From Nocardioides oceani (GTDB lineage: Bacteria > Actinomycetota > Actinomycetes > Propionibacteriales > Nocardioidaceae): a DNA stretch of 64,000 bases. The stretch spans positions 338,743 through 402,742 of the forward strand of contig NZ_JAUHJQ010000001.1 of assembly GCF_030412965.1 (NCBI RefSeq), in the 5' to 3' direction. A program made the position numbers and the translations under genes. The notes under the pieces were generated by a model that saw only the letters and a program-made list of their open reading frames with translations, had not been told where the DNA came from and did not search any database. Shown in pieces: positions 52,744 to 61,486 of this stretch; the first letter of the stretch is position 1, and each line of letters opens with the position of its first letter.

Positions 52744-53748
52744 CTAGATGGCCGCGAGCGCGAGGGCCGCGGTGACGATCTCGTCCGTGGATGGGATGCA
52801 GGCCTGCTCGAGGTCGGGGTCCTGCGGCAGCGGGGTGTCGGTGCCGCACACCCGCCACACCGGGGCGTCGAGCGCGAAGAACGCACGCTCGTGGACCTGC
52901 GCCGCGATCTCCGCGCCGAACCCGGCGGTCCGCGACGCCTCGTGGACCACCATGAGGCGGTGCGTCCGCTCGACCGACGACACGATCGTGTCGATGTCGA
53001 GCGGCACGAGCGTGCGCGGATCGATCACCTCGACGTCGATGCCCTGCGGCGCCAGCTGTTCCGCGGCAGCGAGTGCGCGGTCGACCATGAGACCGGTCGC
53101 CACGACCGTGAGGTCCGAGCCGGGGCGGGCGATGCGGGCGGACCCGAACGGCACCACGTGCTCGTCGGACTCCGGGACCGGCCCCTTCACGCGGTAGAGG
53201 CCCTTGTGCTCGAAGAACAGCACGGGGTCAGGGTCGCGGATCGCTGCCTTGAGCAGACCCTTGGCGTCCGACGGGGTGGCCGGCACGGCGACCTTGAGCC
53301 CGGCGACGTGCATGGCGATGGTCTCGAGGCTCTGCGAGTGCTCGGCGCCGGCGCCGCCGACGACGCCGGTCGGAAGGCGCACCACGACCGGCATCGTGAA
53401 CTGGCCGCCGTGCATGTAGCGCCACTTGGCCAGCTTGTGGAAGATCTCGTCGGCCGCGGTGAAGAGGAAGTCGGCGAACTGGAGCTCGACCACGGGGATC
53501 GTCCCGGCGAGCGCCGCCCCGGCGGCACCGCCGACGATGAAGGTCTCGTTGATCGCGGTGTCGCGCACCCGCATCGGGCCGAACTCGTCGAGCAGGCCAC
53601 GGGTGAGGCCGAACACGCCGCCGAGCCGACCGATGTCCTGGCCCATCATCCAGACCCGCTCGTCGCGCCGCATCTCCTCGGCGAGCGCCTCGTTGATGGC
53701 CCGCGAATAGCCGATCACCCGGTCGGTCGTCGCAGCTGCTGCACTCAT
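52744..53748 (-). CDS. 2-oxoacid dehydrogenase E1 component, beta subunit
   Basis: A 334-residue transketolase-like beta subunit. It has RDERVWMMGQDIGRLGGVFG, RDTAINETFIVGGAAGAALAG, GGAGAEHSQSLE and the C-terminal VCGTDTPLPQDPDLEQ, matching PdhB/AcoB/BkdA2-type proteins. Together with the alpha subunit it binds thiamine diphosphate and decarboxylates a 2-oxoacid or cleaves acetoin. It overlaps the alpha gene by ATGA and precedes E2 by 10 bases. Confidence 0.93.
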   Translation of the reverse strand: MSAAAATTDRVIGYSRAINEALAEEMRRDERVWMMGQDIGRLGGVFGLTRGLLDEFGPMRVRDTAINETFIVGGAAGAALAGTIPVVELQFADFLFTAADEIFHKLAKWRYMHGGQFTMPVVVRLPTGVVGGAGAEHSQSLETIAMHVAGLKVAVPATPSDAKGLLKAAIRDPDPVLFFEHKGLYRVKGPVPESDEHVVPFGSARIARPGSDLTVVATGLMVDRALAAAEQLAPQGIDVEVIDPRTLVPLDIDTIVSSVERTHRLMVVHEASRTAGFGAEIAAQVHERAFFALDAPVWRVCGTDTPLPQDPDLEQACIPSTDEIVTAALALAAI

Positions 53749-54701
53749 GCCCACACGTCCTCGAAGATCACGGAGTCGTCGGCCCGCGGCGCCGCGAGGG
53801 CCGCGTCGAAGGCGCGGTCGACCAGCGCGCGGGCCTCGGCGTCGATGCCACGGCGCACGTCGTCGGCGATGCCCTCGCCGAGCCGGTGGACCGGGTCGTT
53901 GGGGATCTCGTCGCCCAGCACCGGGTCGTCCCGGTACGGCTGTCGGTCGCCCTCGTAGTGGCCGCGGATCCGCAGGGTCTTGGCCTCGATCAGCGTCGGG
54001 CCCTCGCCACGACGTGCGCGCTCGATCGCCTCGAGCGTCACCTCGCGGACCGCCATCGCGTCCTGGCCGTCGACGACGACGCCGGGAATCCCGTACGCCG
54101 GGGCGCGGTCGGCCACGTGCTCGGTCGGGCTCTGCTCGGTGAAGCGAGCCGACAGCGCCCAGCCGTTGTTCTCGCAGATCCACACGACGGGCAGCTTCCA
54201 GACCGAGGCCTGCAGCGCCGCCTCGTGCCAGGTGCCGCGGCCGGACGCGCCGTCGCCGAAGAACACGACGGTGACCCGGCCGTCGCCGAGCAGCTGCGAG
54301 GCGGCGGCCGTGCCCGCGCCCATCACGAAGCTCGAACCGAGCGTGCCGCCCTGGCCCATCACGTGTCTCGACGCGTCGGCGAAGTGCACGGTGCCACCGC
54401 CCTTGCCGCCGGTGCTGCCGGTGCGACGGCCGAGCAGGTCGCCGAAGAGGGGCTCGAGCTCCATGCCCTTGGCGAAGGCGTACCCGAGTCCGCGGTGCGC
54501 GTAGTAGAGGTAGTCGTCGGGCTGCATCGCGCTCACCGCGCCGACCTGGAGGCCCTCCTGGCCGATGCCGGGGTGCCAGAAGCCGCCGAAGCCCTCCTTC
54601 TCGACGTGCTCACGGATGCGGAGCTCGGCGAAGCGGATGGTCACGACCTTGCGGTAGACCTCCAGCTGTACCTGCTCGGCGGTGGGTCCGGGAGAGTTCA
54701 C
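53745..54701 (-). CDS. 2-oxoacid dehydrogenase E1 component, alpha subunit
   Basis: A 318-residue thiamine-diphosphate enzyme subunit. The TPP motif begins GDGASGRGTWHEAL and ends ICENNGWALS; GGTVHFADASRHVMGQGGTLG is typical of the PdhA/AcoA group. The short length and sequence are closest in feel to acetoin-dehydrogenase-type alpha subunits, but pyruvate or branched-chain acids are possible. The GTG at 54701 has a strong GGAGGAG. A palindromic operator lies 56-73 bases upstream, shared with the TetR locus. No E3 gene is nearby. Confidence 0.92.
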   Translation of the reverse strand: MNSPGPTAEQVQLEVYRKVVTIRFAELRIREHVEKEGFGGFWHPGIGQEGLQVGAVSAMQPDDYLYYAHRGLGYAFAKGMELEPLFGDLLGRRTGSTGGKGGGTVHFADASRHVMGQGGTLGSSFVMGAGTAAASQLLGDGRVTVVFFGDGASGRGTWHEAALQASVWKLPVVWICENNGWALSARFTEQSPTEHVADRAPAYGIPGVVVDGQDAMAVREVTLEAIERARRGEGPTLIEAKTLRIRGHYEGDRQPYRDDPVLGDEIPNDPVHRLGEGIADDVRRGIDAEARALVDRAFDAALAAPRADDSVIFEDVWA

Positions 54702-54756
54702 GGGCTCGGCTCCTCCGACTGCGCAGTGACGCGCGACTGGGACTCACATTCGACAG

Positions 54757-54774
54757 ACCGACCGCTCGGTCGGT
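54757..54774. promoter_or_regulatory. TetR-type operator, copy A (perfect palindrome)
   Basis: ACCGACCGCTCGGTCGGT is an 18-bp near-perfect inverted repeat (8-bp arms, CT centre) ahead of the E1alpha gene. It defines the consensus shared with copies B and C near the TetR gene 5 kb away. Confidence 0.75.
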
Positions 54775-54930
54775 TCGATGTGTGAAGGGTGCCACAACCG
54801 GTCAGCTCCTGACAATGGCCGCGGGAGAGCTGCGACCGACCGTGGGGTCAGGTCGGGAGGGCTGGCCGCCGCAGGGCCCGGGGCGGACGGGAGACGAGCC
54901 GGTGGGCCGGATCGGCCGACGCCGACGGCG

Positions 54931-56298
54931 CTACGTGCCCACCCGCGCCGCCGCCAGCGCGTTGCCGACGATCCAGCCCATGCCGAACGCGGAGAGCAGG
55001 CCGTTGCCGGAGGAGTAGCCGTCCGAGGACGGGCCGGCCAGGCCGCAGGCCGTGCCGCCGCCGGCGTACAGCCCGGGCACCGGCCGCCCGGCCGCGTCGA
55101 GCACCTCACCGCGCGGGGACACCACGAGGCCGCCCTGGGTGGCGAGCAGCCCGTGGGTAACCCAGGCGAGGTGGAACGGCGCGGTGAGCGCGCGGCGACC
55201 GGGCAGCGGCTCGAGCCCCCGCGCGAGCGTGTCCTCCGCGACCCCGAGGGTGTGCGCGAGGTCGGGGAGGGTCGCGGCGTCGCGGATCGCGCCGGCCGCG
55301 AGGCAGTCGCGCATCATCTCGGAGTTCCGCGTGGCGGCCATCGCGACCGCGTCCCAGACCATCACCGCCCGCTCGCGCGGCTGCTGCTGCAGGACGGCGG
55401 CCATCGAGGAGTACCCCTTGGACTCCTCGTCCACGAAGCGCCGGCCCTCCACGTCGAGCAGCACGGCACCGTTGAACGGCAGCGCGGGCGACACCCGGGT
55501 GCCGTGGTCGAGCACGACGAGCCCGGACCGGAGCCCGGCCCCCATGTTGCGCAGCCGGCCGCCGAGCCGGACAGCCCACGCGAGCGCGTCGCCGGTGGAG
55601 GTCGAGACGCCGCCGTAGAACGGGGTGCCGAGGTCGGCGAGGTGCTCGCGGACCAGCGCCGGGTCGTTGGCGAAGCCGTCCGCGGCGAGCACGACGGCCC
55701 GCGCGCGGATCCGCTGGAGCGTGCCGTTCTGCTCGACGACGACGCCGGTCACGACCCCGTCGTCGTCCACCAGGTCGACGACGGGCGCCTCGTCGACGTA
55801 CGCCACGTGGGGCTGCGCCTCGAGCAGGGTCGTCAGGTGCCGCATCAGGCGCCCTCCGCCCAGCCGCCCGACGTCGGAGTGCAGCCGCGGGACCGACATC
55901 CCGGCCCGCGGCATGTCCATCCCCACCTCGATCGGGTAGCCGGTGTCGGCGATCCACTCGACGAGCTCGGGAGCCACCGCGCACAGCGCCTCCACGACCG
56001 GGCGCCACTCCTCGTCGCCACTGGCGCGCAGGATGTCGTCCGCGTGGCGCTGGGGCGAGTCGTCGACCCCCGCGGCCGCCTGGAACCGGGTGCCACCGGC
56101 CGCGAGCGAGCCCGAGGAGATGGCGGCGTTGCAGCCCTCGCGGGTGGACTTCTCGAAGACGGCCACGACCAGGTCGGGGTCCCGCGCGGCGCGCAGCGCC
56201 GTCATCACCCCGCAGGCGCCGCCGCCCACGACGGCGACGTCCACCTCCCCGTCCCAGCGCCCGTCCCCAGACCGGTCCGGCGACCCCGGGCTGCTCAT
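54931..56298 (-). CDS. FAD-dependent oxidoreductase (fumarate-reductase flavoprotein type)
   Basis: A 455-residue flavoprotein. The dinucleotide-binding motif VVGGGACGVMTAL is near residue 23; NAAISSGSLAAGGTRF, VVLAADGFANDPALV, STSTGDALAWAVRLGG and the C-terminal GLYAGGGTACGLAG complete the succinate dehydrogenase/fumarate reductase/ketosteroid dehydrogenase fold. No heme domain or signal peptide is present. It should introduce or remove a double bond next to a carbonyl or carboxyl. It is the last gene of the seven-gene operon and overlaps the upstream gene by ATGA. Confidence 0.83.
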   Translation of the reverse strand: MSSPGSPDRSGDGRWDGEVDVAVVGGGACGVMTALRAARDPDLVVAVFEKSTREGCNAAISSGSLAAGGTRFQAAAGVDDSPQRHADDILRASGDEEWRPVVEALCAVAPELVEWIADTGYPIEVGMDMPRAGMSVPRLHSDVGRLGGGRLMRHLTTLLEAQPHVAYVDEAPVVDLVDDDGVVTGVVVEQNGTLQRIRARAVVLAADGFANDPALVREHLADLGTPFYGGVSTSTGDALAWAVRLGGRLRNMGAGLRSGLVVLDHGTRVSPALPFNGAVLLDVEGRRFVDEESKGYSSMAAVLQQQPRERAVMVWDAVAMAATRNSEMMRDCLAAGAIRDAATLPDLAHTLGVAEDTLARGLEPLPGRRALTAPFHLAWVTHGLLATQGGLVVSPRGEVLDAAGRPVPGLYAGGGTACGLAGPSSDGYSSGNGLLSAFGMGWIVGNALAAARVGT

Positions 56299-57098
56299 GC
56301 CAGGGCGTCCGGGGTGCCGTAGAAGGCCCGCGCGGCGTCGAGCAGGCGGCGGTCGGGCTGCGCTCCGTAGAAGCCCACGCGCGACGGCTTCAGGCCGGTG
56401 CGCCGGTGCTGCGCGGCCCGCAGCTCCGCGACCCGCGCGCACGTGCCCAGCGAGTCGAGCACCGGGACGTCGTCGACCCGGGAGACCCCCTGGTCGGCGA
56501 GGAAGACGTTGAGCGGCCCCTCCCCCGGCACGATCACGTCGGCGCCCGCGGCGATCGCCCGTCGCGCGGCGCGGGTGAACGCCTCGAGCAGCGGCTGCGG
56601 CTCGGCGTAGGCCGCCATCACGTCCCCGAAGCCGGCCTCGACCTGGACGATGGGCCCGACCAGCTGGTCGAGCCGGTAGTTGCGCAGGTTGCGACGCAGC
56701 TGCGGCTCGAGCGCGGCGATGAAGTTGACGATGCCCACGCAGGTGCCGAGCGCGGCCGCCATCAGCACCGACGTGTGGCCGTAGGCGACGACCGGGATGT
56801 CGACGACCGTGCGGACCTCCTCGTAGCCGGTGTCGGGGACGGTGGCGATGAGGAAGGCGTCGTACCCCTCGTCCTGGGCGCGCAGGGCCGCGTGCACGAA
56901 CTGCTCGCGGTGCAGCCCGGCCAGGTAGGCGTGGCCGATGTGGGTGCCGGGGTAGTCACTCGGGTAGGTGCCGGGCCGCATCCCGTGGAGGTCGATGCTG
57001 CTGCCCGGGGCCAGCTGGGCCCGCAGGTGGCGGGCGAGGGCGTCGCGGTAGTGCGGGACGTCGTCGAGGACCGTGAACGACTGGTGCCAGATCCGCAT
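56295..57098 (-). CDS. Asp/Glu/hydantoin racemase-fold protein
   Basis: A 267-residue protein of the aspartate/glutamate racemase superfamily, starting MRIWHQSFTVLDDVPHY. Family landmarks are the ATVPDTGYEEVRTVVDIPVV block, GTCVGIVNF and VIVPGEGPLNVFL. Both positions where racemases carry the catalytic Cys pair are changed (Val87 and Glu193 by my alignment). It may therefore be an isomerase or decarboxylase of another kind, or a binding protein. A GTG six bases upstream overlaps the previous stop (GTGA) and is an alternative start. Confidence 0.72.
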   Translation of the reverse strand: MRIWHQSFTVLDDVPHYRDALARHLRAQLAPGSSIDLHGMRPGTYPSDYPGTHIGHAYLAGLHREQFVHAALRAQDEGYDAFLIATVPDTGYEEVRTVVDIPVVAYGHTSVLMAAALGTCVGIVNFIAALEPQLRRNLRNYRLDQLVGPIVQVEAGFGDVMAAYAEPQPLLEAFTRAARRAIAAGADVIVPGEGPLNVFLADQGVSRVDDVPVLDSLGTCARVAELRAAQHRRTGLKPSRVGFYGAQPDRRLLDAARAFYGTPDALA

Positions 57099-57100
57099 CG

Positions 57101-58603
57101 TCACACCACCGCTGGCGTACGGCGGTCGGCCCGGTCGGCTGCGGCGTTCGCACCGGCGATCCGGCCGAACGTCGCGCCGCGGAGGACCGAGGTGGAGCCG
57201 GTGTAGTTGGAGTAGTAGAGCCCGGTCAGCTCGCCGGCGGCGTACAACCCGGCGAGCGGGCGGCCGTCTCGGTCGACGACCTCGGCCTCGGGCGTGGTCC
57301 GGAGGCCGCCGAAGGTGAACACGTTGGCCGCCATGACCGGGTACGCGACGAACGGGCCCTGGTTGACCGGTCGGGCCCAGTTCGACTTCGGCGGGGTGAG
57401 CCCGGACGTCGCGACGCCGTCGAGGACGAGCGGGTCGGAACCGGCACCGTCGGGGCAGGCGGCGTTGTAGGCGTCGACCGTGGCGACGACCGCGTCGGCC
57501 GGGAGCCCGGCCGCCTCGGCGAGCGCCGCGAGCGTGGGCGCGGTGACTGGCGGGACGTCGGTGCGCACACCGCTCATCACGTTGGGGACGGCGAGCCCGC
57601 GCTGGTCGAGGACGACCCAGGCCACGCCACCGGTCTGCTCCTGGATCGAGCGGGTGGTCCGCTCGTACCACGCGTCGACGGTGCCGCGGGCCTCGTCGAC
57701 GAAGCGCTCGCCCTCCTGGTTGAGGAGCACGCCGTAGGGGAAGCAGAAGATCGCCGCCTCCGGCTCGCCGCTACGAGGGTCGACGGGCTCGGCGTGGAAG
57801 AGCGAGAAGTTGCCGGAGGTGGCGGCGCCCAGCGCGAGCGCCATCTCCAGTCCCTCGCCCTTGTTGTAGTTGCCGCCGCGGGCGACGGGCCGGGAGGTCA
57901 ACGCCCGGTCGCCGTGGTAGCGGGCCATCATCTCGGCGTTGCCCTGGTAGCCGCCGCACGCCAGCACCACCGATCCCGCGAAGACGACCGGTCCGCGCAC
58001 GGTCTGCGCCACCACGCCGTCGACGGTGCCGTCCTCGGCGACGGCGAGCCGGCGGGCGGTGGTCTCGAAGTGGAAGTCCACCCCGAGGCCGCGGGCTGCC
58101 TTCCCCATCGTCTCGACGATGGCCAGCCCGCCGCCGACCGGCGCCAACCGGGTCGTGGACCGGGTGAGGAACGGGGTGGGGACGGCGTCGAACCGCAGCC
58201 CGTGCCCCGCCATCCACCGCAGCGTGGCCGGCGCGTGCTCGGACAGCGCCGCCACGTAGTCGGGGTCGATGGTGTGCGTCGCCCGGTAGAGCGCGCTGCG
58301 CCGCTCCGCCGGGCGAGCGGCCTCGTGGACCACCGACGGGTCCGGGTGGCCCATGAAGTCGTCGACCAGCGTGTCCTCGAACCCCTCGGCCACCTCGTCG
58401 ACCGACCGCATCCGCAGGAACGCCTCGGTGTAGCGGGTGTTGCCGCCGGTCTCGGACTCCACCGAGCGCTCCAGCACCGCGACGCGCGCGCCGGCCTCGG
58501 CGGCGGAGACGGCCGCGGACAGGCCGGCGACGCCCCCGCCGACCACGACCACGTCGTACTCGTGGCGGGCGGGGACGGGTCCGGCAACGGGTTGGTGCGT
58601 CAT
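57101..58603 (-). CDS. FAD-dependent dehydrogenase, tricarballylate-dehydrogenase-like (TcuA type)
   Basis: A 500-residue flavoprotein with GGGVAG at 22-27, SETGGNTRYTEAFLRM, VVLACGGYQGNAEMM, ARGGNYNKGEGLEMALALGA and the C-terminal GLYAAGELTGLYYSNYTGST. This pattern is that of TcuA, which oxidises tricarballylate to cis-aconitate in enteric bacteria, and of relatives acting on other carboxylates. No tcuB partner is nearby, so the electron acceptor is unknown. Start ATG has GGAGGAG upstream. It lies 20 bases after the isochorismatase-fold gene. Confidence 0.83.
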   Translation of the reverse strand: MTHQPVAGPVPARHEYDVVVVGGGVAGLSAAVSAAEAGARVAVLERSVESETGGNTRYTEAFLRMRSVDEVAEGFEDTLVDDFMGHPDPSVVHEAARPAERRSALYRATHTIDPDYVAALSEHAPATLRWMAGHGLRFDAVPTPFLTRSTTRLAPVGGGLAIVETMGKAARGLGVDFHFETTARRLAVAEDGTVDGVVAQTVRGPVVFAGSVVLACGGYQGNAEMMARYHGDRALTSRPVARGGNYNKGEGLEMALALGAATSGNFSLFHAEPVDPRSGEPEAAIFCFPYGVLLNQEGERFVDEARGTVDAWYERTTRSIQEQTGGVAWVVLDQRGLAVPNVMSGVRTDVPPVTAPTLAALAEAAGLPADAVVATVDAYNAACPDGAGSDPLVLDGVATSGLTPPKSNWARPVNQGPFVAYPVMAANVFTFGGLRTTPEAEVVDRDGRPLAGLYAAGELTGLYYSNYTGSTSVLRGATFGRIAGANAAADRADRRTPAVV

Positions 58604-58623
58604 GGGTCTGCTCCTCCAGGGGG

Positions 58624-59205
58624 TCAGGCGAAGGTGAGCGCGGCGGAGGTGGTGACGGCACCGAACAGCGGCATGACCTTCTCCATCGCGAAGTCGTGCA
58701 GCTCGGGTGCGAAGGAGGCGCACATGTCCTCGACGACCGTGACCTGGAGGCCGCTGTCGGAGGCGTGCCGGGCCGCCGACTCGACGACCAGGTTGGTGGC
58801 CACGCCGCCGAGGACGACCTCGGTGACGCCCTCGGCGGCGAGCAGGTCGCGCAGCGGGGTGCCGATGAACGGGTCGACGCACCCCTTGTCGACCACCGGC
58901 TCACCGTCCACCGGCGCGAGTGCCTTGACGATCTGCGCCTCCGGGGAGTCCGCCAGCATCACCCGGTTGACCTCGTAGGGGTCGAAGCGCGGGAGCCGGT
59001 TGGTGCGCAGCTTGTAGGAGGGGTCGAACGCGAGCCGCACGTGGACGACGAGCACGCCCGCCTCCCGCGCCGCCCCGAGCACCCGCTCGGCGGTGGCGAG
59101 CACGTCGCGCTCGGCGACCTGCGCCTGCAGCGGCGGGGCCTTGAGGTGGGGACCCTCCTCGCAGAGCGCGACCTGGTAGTCGAGCATGAGCAGTGCCTTG
59201 GTCAT
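58624..59205 (-). CDS. Isochorismatase-fold hydrolase lacking the catalytic cysteine
   Basis: A 193-residue cysteine-hydrolase-family protein. Asp9 (LMLDYQ) and Lys107 (VDKGCVDPF) of the usual triad are present, but the Cys position reads Val140 in GVATNLVVESAARHASD. Amidase members need that Cys, whereas isochorismatases proper do not, so vinyl-ether hydrolysis or a non-catalytic role is possible. It starts MTKALLMLDY with GAAGGA upstream and sits mid-operon between an SDR and the TcuA-like gene. Confidence 0.8.
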   Translation of the reverse strand: MTKALLMLDYQVALCEEGPHLKAPPLQAQVAERDVLATAERVLGAAREAGVLVVHVRLAFDPSYKLRTNRLPRFDPYEVNRVMLADSPEAQIVKALAPVDGEPVVDKGCVDPFIGTPLRDLLAAEGVTEVVLGGVATNLVVESAARHASDSGLQVTVVEDMCASFAPELHDFAMEKVMPLFGAVTTSAALTFA

Positions 59206-59264
59206 CGTGGTTCCTTCGTCTCGTCCGGTGGGGCGGTGCAGGGGGCGTGCAGGTCGGGGGGTGG

Positions 59265-60065
59265 TCACCAGGCCGACCAGCCGCCGTCGACGTACAGGAC
59301 CTGTCCGGTCAGGTACGACGAGGCCGGCGCGGCCAGGAGGAGCAGCGGTCCGGCGAGGTCCCGGTCGGGGTCGCCGAGCCGGCCGAGCATGGTGCGCTCG
59401 GCGAACCAGGCGAGCCGCTCGGGCTGCTCGCCGAGCGCCGCGGTCATCTGGGTGGGGTAGAAGACCCCGGGGGCCAGGCAGTTCACCGTGATGCCGAGGT
59501 GGCCGAGCTCCTGGGCGAGGCTGCGGGTCACGTTCACCACGCCCGCCTTGGAGCTGTAGTACGCCGACTCCGGGACCGGCCCGACCCGCTCGGCGTAGAC
59601 CGTGGTCAGGTTGACGATCCGGCCGGCGGGGGCGTCGGACGCACCCCGCGCCCGGTCCTCGGCCAGCTGCGCCGTCATCACGCGGCCCGCCTCGCGACCA
59701 ACCAGCCAGGTGCCGGTGAGGTTGACCCGGACGACCCGCTCGAACTCCTCGAGGGTCGTCTCGTCGTAGGGCTTGCGCAGCATGATCCCGGCGGCGTTCA
59801 CGACGACGTCGACCCGCCCGTGCTCGGCGCGGACCGCGGCGAGGAGTGCGGCGACCGACGGCTCGTCGGTCACGTCGACCTCGTGCTCGCTCGCGTCCGT
59901 GGCGGCGGCGGTCGCCCGCAGGTCCTCCCGGCGCCCGGCGAGGTCGGCGACGGCGAGCGTGGCTCCAGCGTCCCGGAGGGTCCGGGCGGCGACCGCGCCG
60001 AGGCCGCCGTGCGCGGCACCGACGACCAGGGCCACCTGGCCGTCGAGGGCGAAGGGGTTCACCAT
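59265..60065 (-). CDS. Short-chain dehydrogenase/reductase
   Basis: A 266-residue SDR. The cofactor loop is VGAAHGGLGAVAART, then NAAGIMLRKPYDE, catalytic NLTTVYAERVG (Thr in place of the usual second Ser), AYYSSKAGVVN and YVDGGWSA at the C terminus. The catalytic Ser may be displaced: the segment reads N-L-T-T, so Thr would take its role. It overlaps the upstream flavoprotein gene by 7 bp. Confidence 0.87.
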   Translation of the reverse strand: MVNPFALDGQVALVVGAAHGGLGAVAARTLRDAGATLAVADLAGRREDLRATAAATDASEHEVDVTDEPSVAALLAAVRAEHGRVDVVVNAAGIMLRKPYDETTLEEFERVVRVNLTGTWLVGREAGRVMTAQLAEDRARGASDAPAGRIVNLTTVYAERVGPVPESAYYSSKAGVVNVTRSLAQELGHLGITVNCLAPGVFYPTQMTAALGEQPERLAWFAERTMLGRLGDPDRDLAGPLLLLAAPASSYLTGQVLYVDGGWSAW

Positions 60066-61486
60066 GCGAGCTCGCTCTCCTCTGCCGCCGCGTGCTGCCC
60101 GGCCAAGCGGCCGAACACGGCCGCCTTGCCGATCGAGGTGCCGGTCATGTAGCCGGCGCCGTGGAAGCCGCCCACAACCTCCCCGACGGCGTAGAGCCTG
60201 TCGATCGGTTCGTGCCACCAGTCGGAAACCCGCATCCGGGTGTCGACGGTGAGCCCGCAGTACGTCGCCAGCACGACGGTCCCGGTCGGGTGGGCGTAGA
60301 ACGGCGGCTGGGCGAGGGGGAACAGCTCCCCCACCGCCCCGGACAGGTGGCGCCGCCCGAGCGGGTCGGGCCGCCCGTCCTCGATCGCGTCGTTGTAGTC
60401 CGCCACCGTCCGCTGCAGGGAACCCTCCGGCAACCCGAGCGCGGTCTCGAGCTCCGCGACGCTGTCGGCCCGCACGAGCATCCCGGCCCGCTCGCGGCCG
60501 GCGAACTCGTAGATCGGGACCTCGTCGTTGGACATCGCCATCGTGCGGGCGTCGAAGACCTGCCAGGTCCGCACCCCGGGCTGCGCCAGCGCGGCGTCGC
60601 CGATCTCCTTGTAGTTGCTGGACTCGTCGACGAACCGGCGCCCCAGCGCGTTCACAGCGATGGCGCCCTTGTAGACCGCGAGGATCCCGGTGCCGTCCTC
60701 GTCGGGGTGCGGCTCGGCGTAGTGGCCGTAGGTGCCCTTGATGTACGGCGTGTCCCGCAGGCCGGCGCCCACGGCCAGTCCCATCTTCAGCCCGTCGCCC
60801 CGGTTGCCGGCGCCGCCGGCGGTCAGCGCGTTCGCCATCTGCGGGGCGAAGGTCGCGAGCAGCTCGGGGTCCTGGGAGAACCCGCCGGTGGCCAGCACCA
60901 CCGCGTCGGCCAGGACCCGGCGGTGCTCGCCGTCGGGGCCGACGACGTCGACGCCGAGGACGCGCCCGCGCTCGCCGTCGCGGACCAGCCGCTGGGCGGC
61001 GGTGCCCAGCAGCAGGCGGGCGCCGGAGCGGCCGGCGGCGCGCAGGAGGTGCACCAGCATCGCCGTGGTGTCGGTGGGGTGGCTGCGCGGCACCGACTGC
61101 CCGGAGGCGGCGTGGATCTCCCCGTACGCGACGCCGTGGCGCTTGAGCCAGCGGTAGGTCTCCAGCTGGTGCTCGCAGTAGAGGTCCACCAGCCGGGGGT
61201 CGTTGCGGTGCCGGCCGACCTCGAGCAGGTCGGCGCGGAGCAGGTCGACGGAGTCCTCGATGCCCTGCTCGGTCTGCTCGTCGGTGCCCGCGAACGCCGA
61301 GAGCCCGGCCGACTTCACCGTCGACCCGCCGATCGCGTCGGTCTTCTCGATGAGCACGGCGTACTGCCCGGCCTCGGCGGCCGCGAGCAGCGCGGCGCAC
61401 CCGGCGAGACCGGCCCCGACGACCAGGACGCCGACCCGCTCGGGCAGCTCGGTCTCGAGGGGCAGCCCCGGGATCGCGCCGGTCAC
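60059..61486 (-). CDS. FAD-dependent oxidoreductase (fumarate-reductase/ketosteroid-dehydrogenase type)
   Basis: A 475-residue flavoprotein, third of its kind in this operon. FAD-binding VVGAGLAGCAALLAA is at about 22-36; GGSTVKSAGLSAFAGTDEQ, VVLATGGFSQDPELL, GNRGDGLKMGLAVGA and GEVVGGFHGAGYMTGTSIGK follow. The last segment is typical of cytoplasmic fumarate-reductase-like and 3-ketosteroid-dehydrogenase-like enzymes. GTG at 61486 overlaps the lyase stop (GTGA). Substrate is unknown, and there is no membrane anchor. Confidence 0.83.
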   Translation of the reverse strand: MTGAIPGLPLETELPERVGVLVVGAGLAGCAALLAAAEAGQYAVLIEKTDAIGGSTVKSAGLSAFAGTDEQTEQGIEDSVDLLRADLLEVGRHRNDPRLVDLYCEHQLETYRWLKRHGVAYGEIHAASGQSVPRSHPTDTTAMLVHLLRAAGRSGARLLLGTAAQRLVRDGERGRVLGVDVVGPDGEHRRVLADAVVLATGGFSQDPELLATFAPQMANALTAGGAGNRGDGLKMGLAVGAGLRDTPYIKGTYGHYAEPHPDEDGTGILAVYKGAIAVNALGRRFVDESSNYKEIGDAALAQPGVRTWQVFDARTMAMSNDEVPIYEFAGRERAGMLVRADSVAELETALGLPEGSLQRTVADYNDAIEDGRPDPLGRRHLSGAVGELFPLAQPPFYAHPTGTVVLATYCGLTVDTRMRVSDWWHEPIDRLYAVGEVVGGFHGAGYMTGTSIGKAAVFGRLAGQHAAAEESELAW

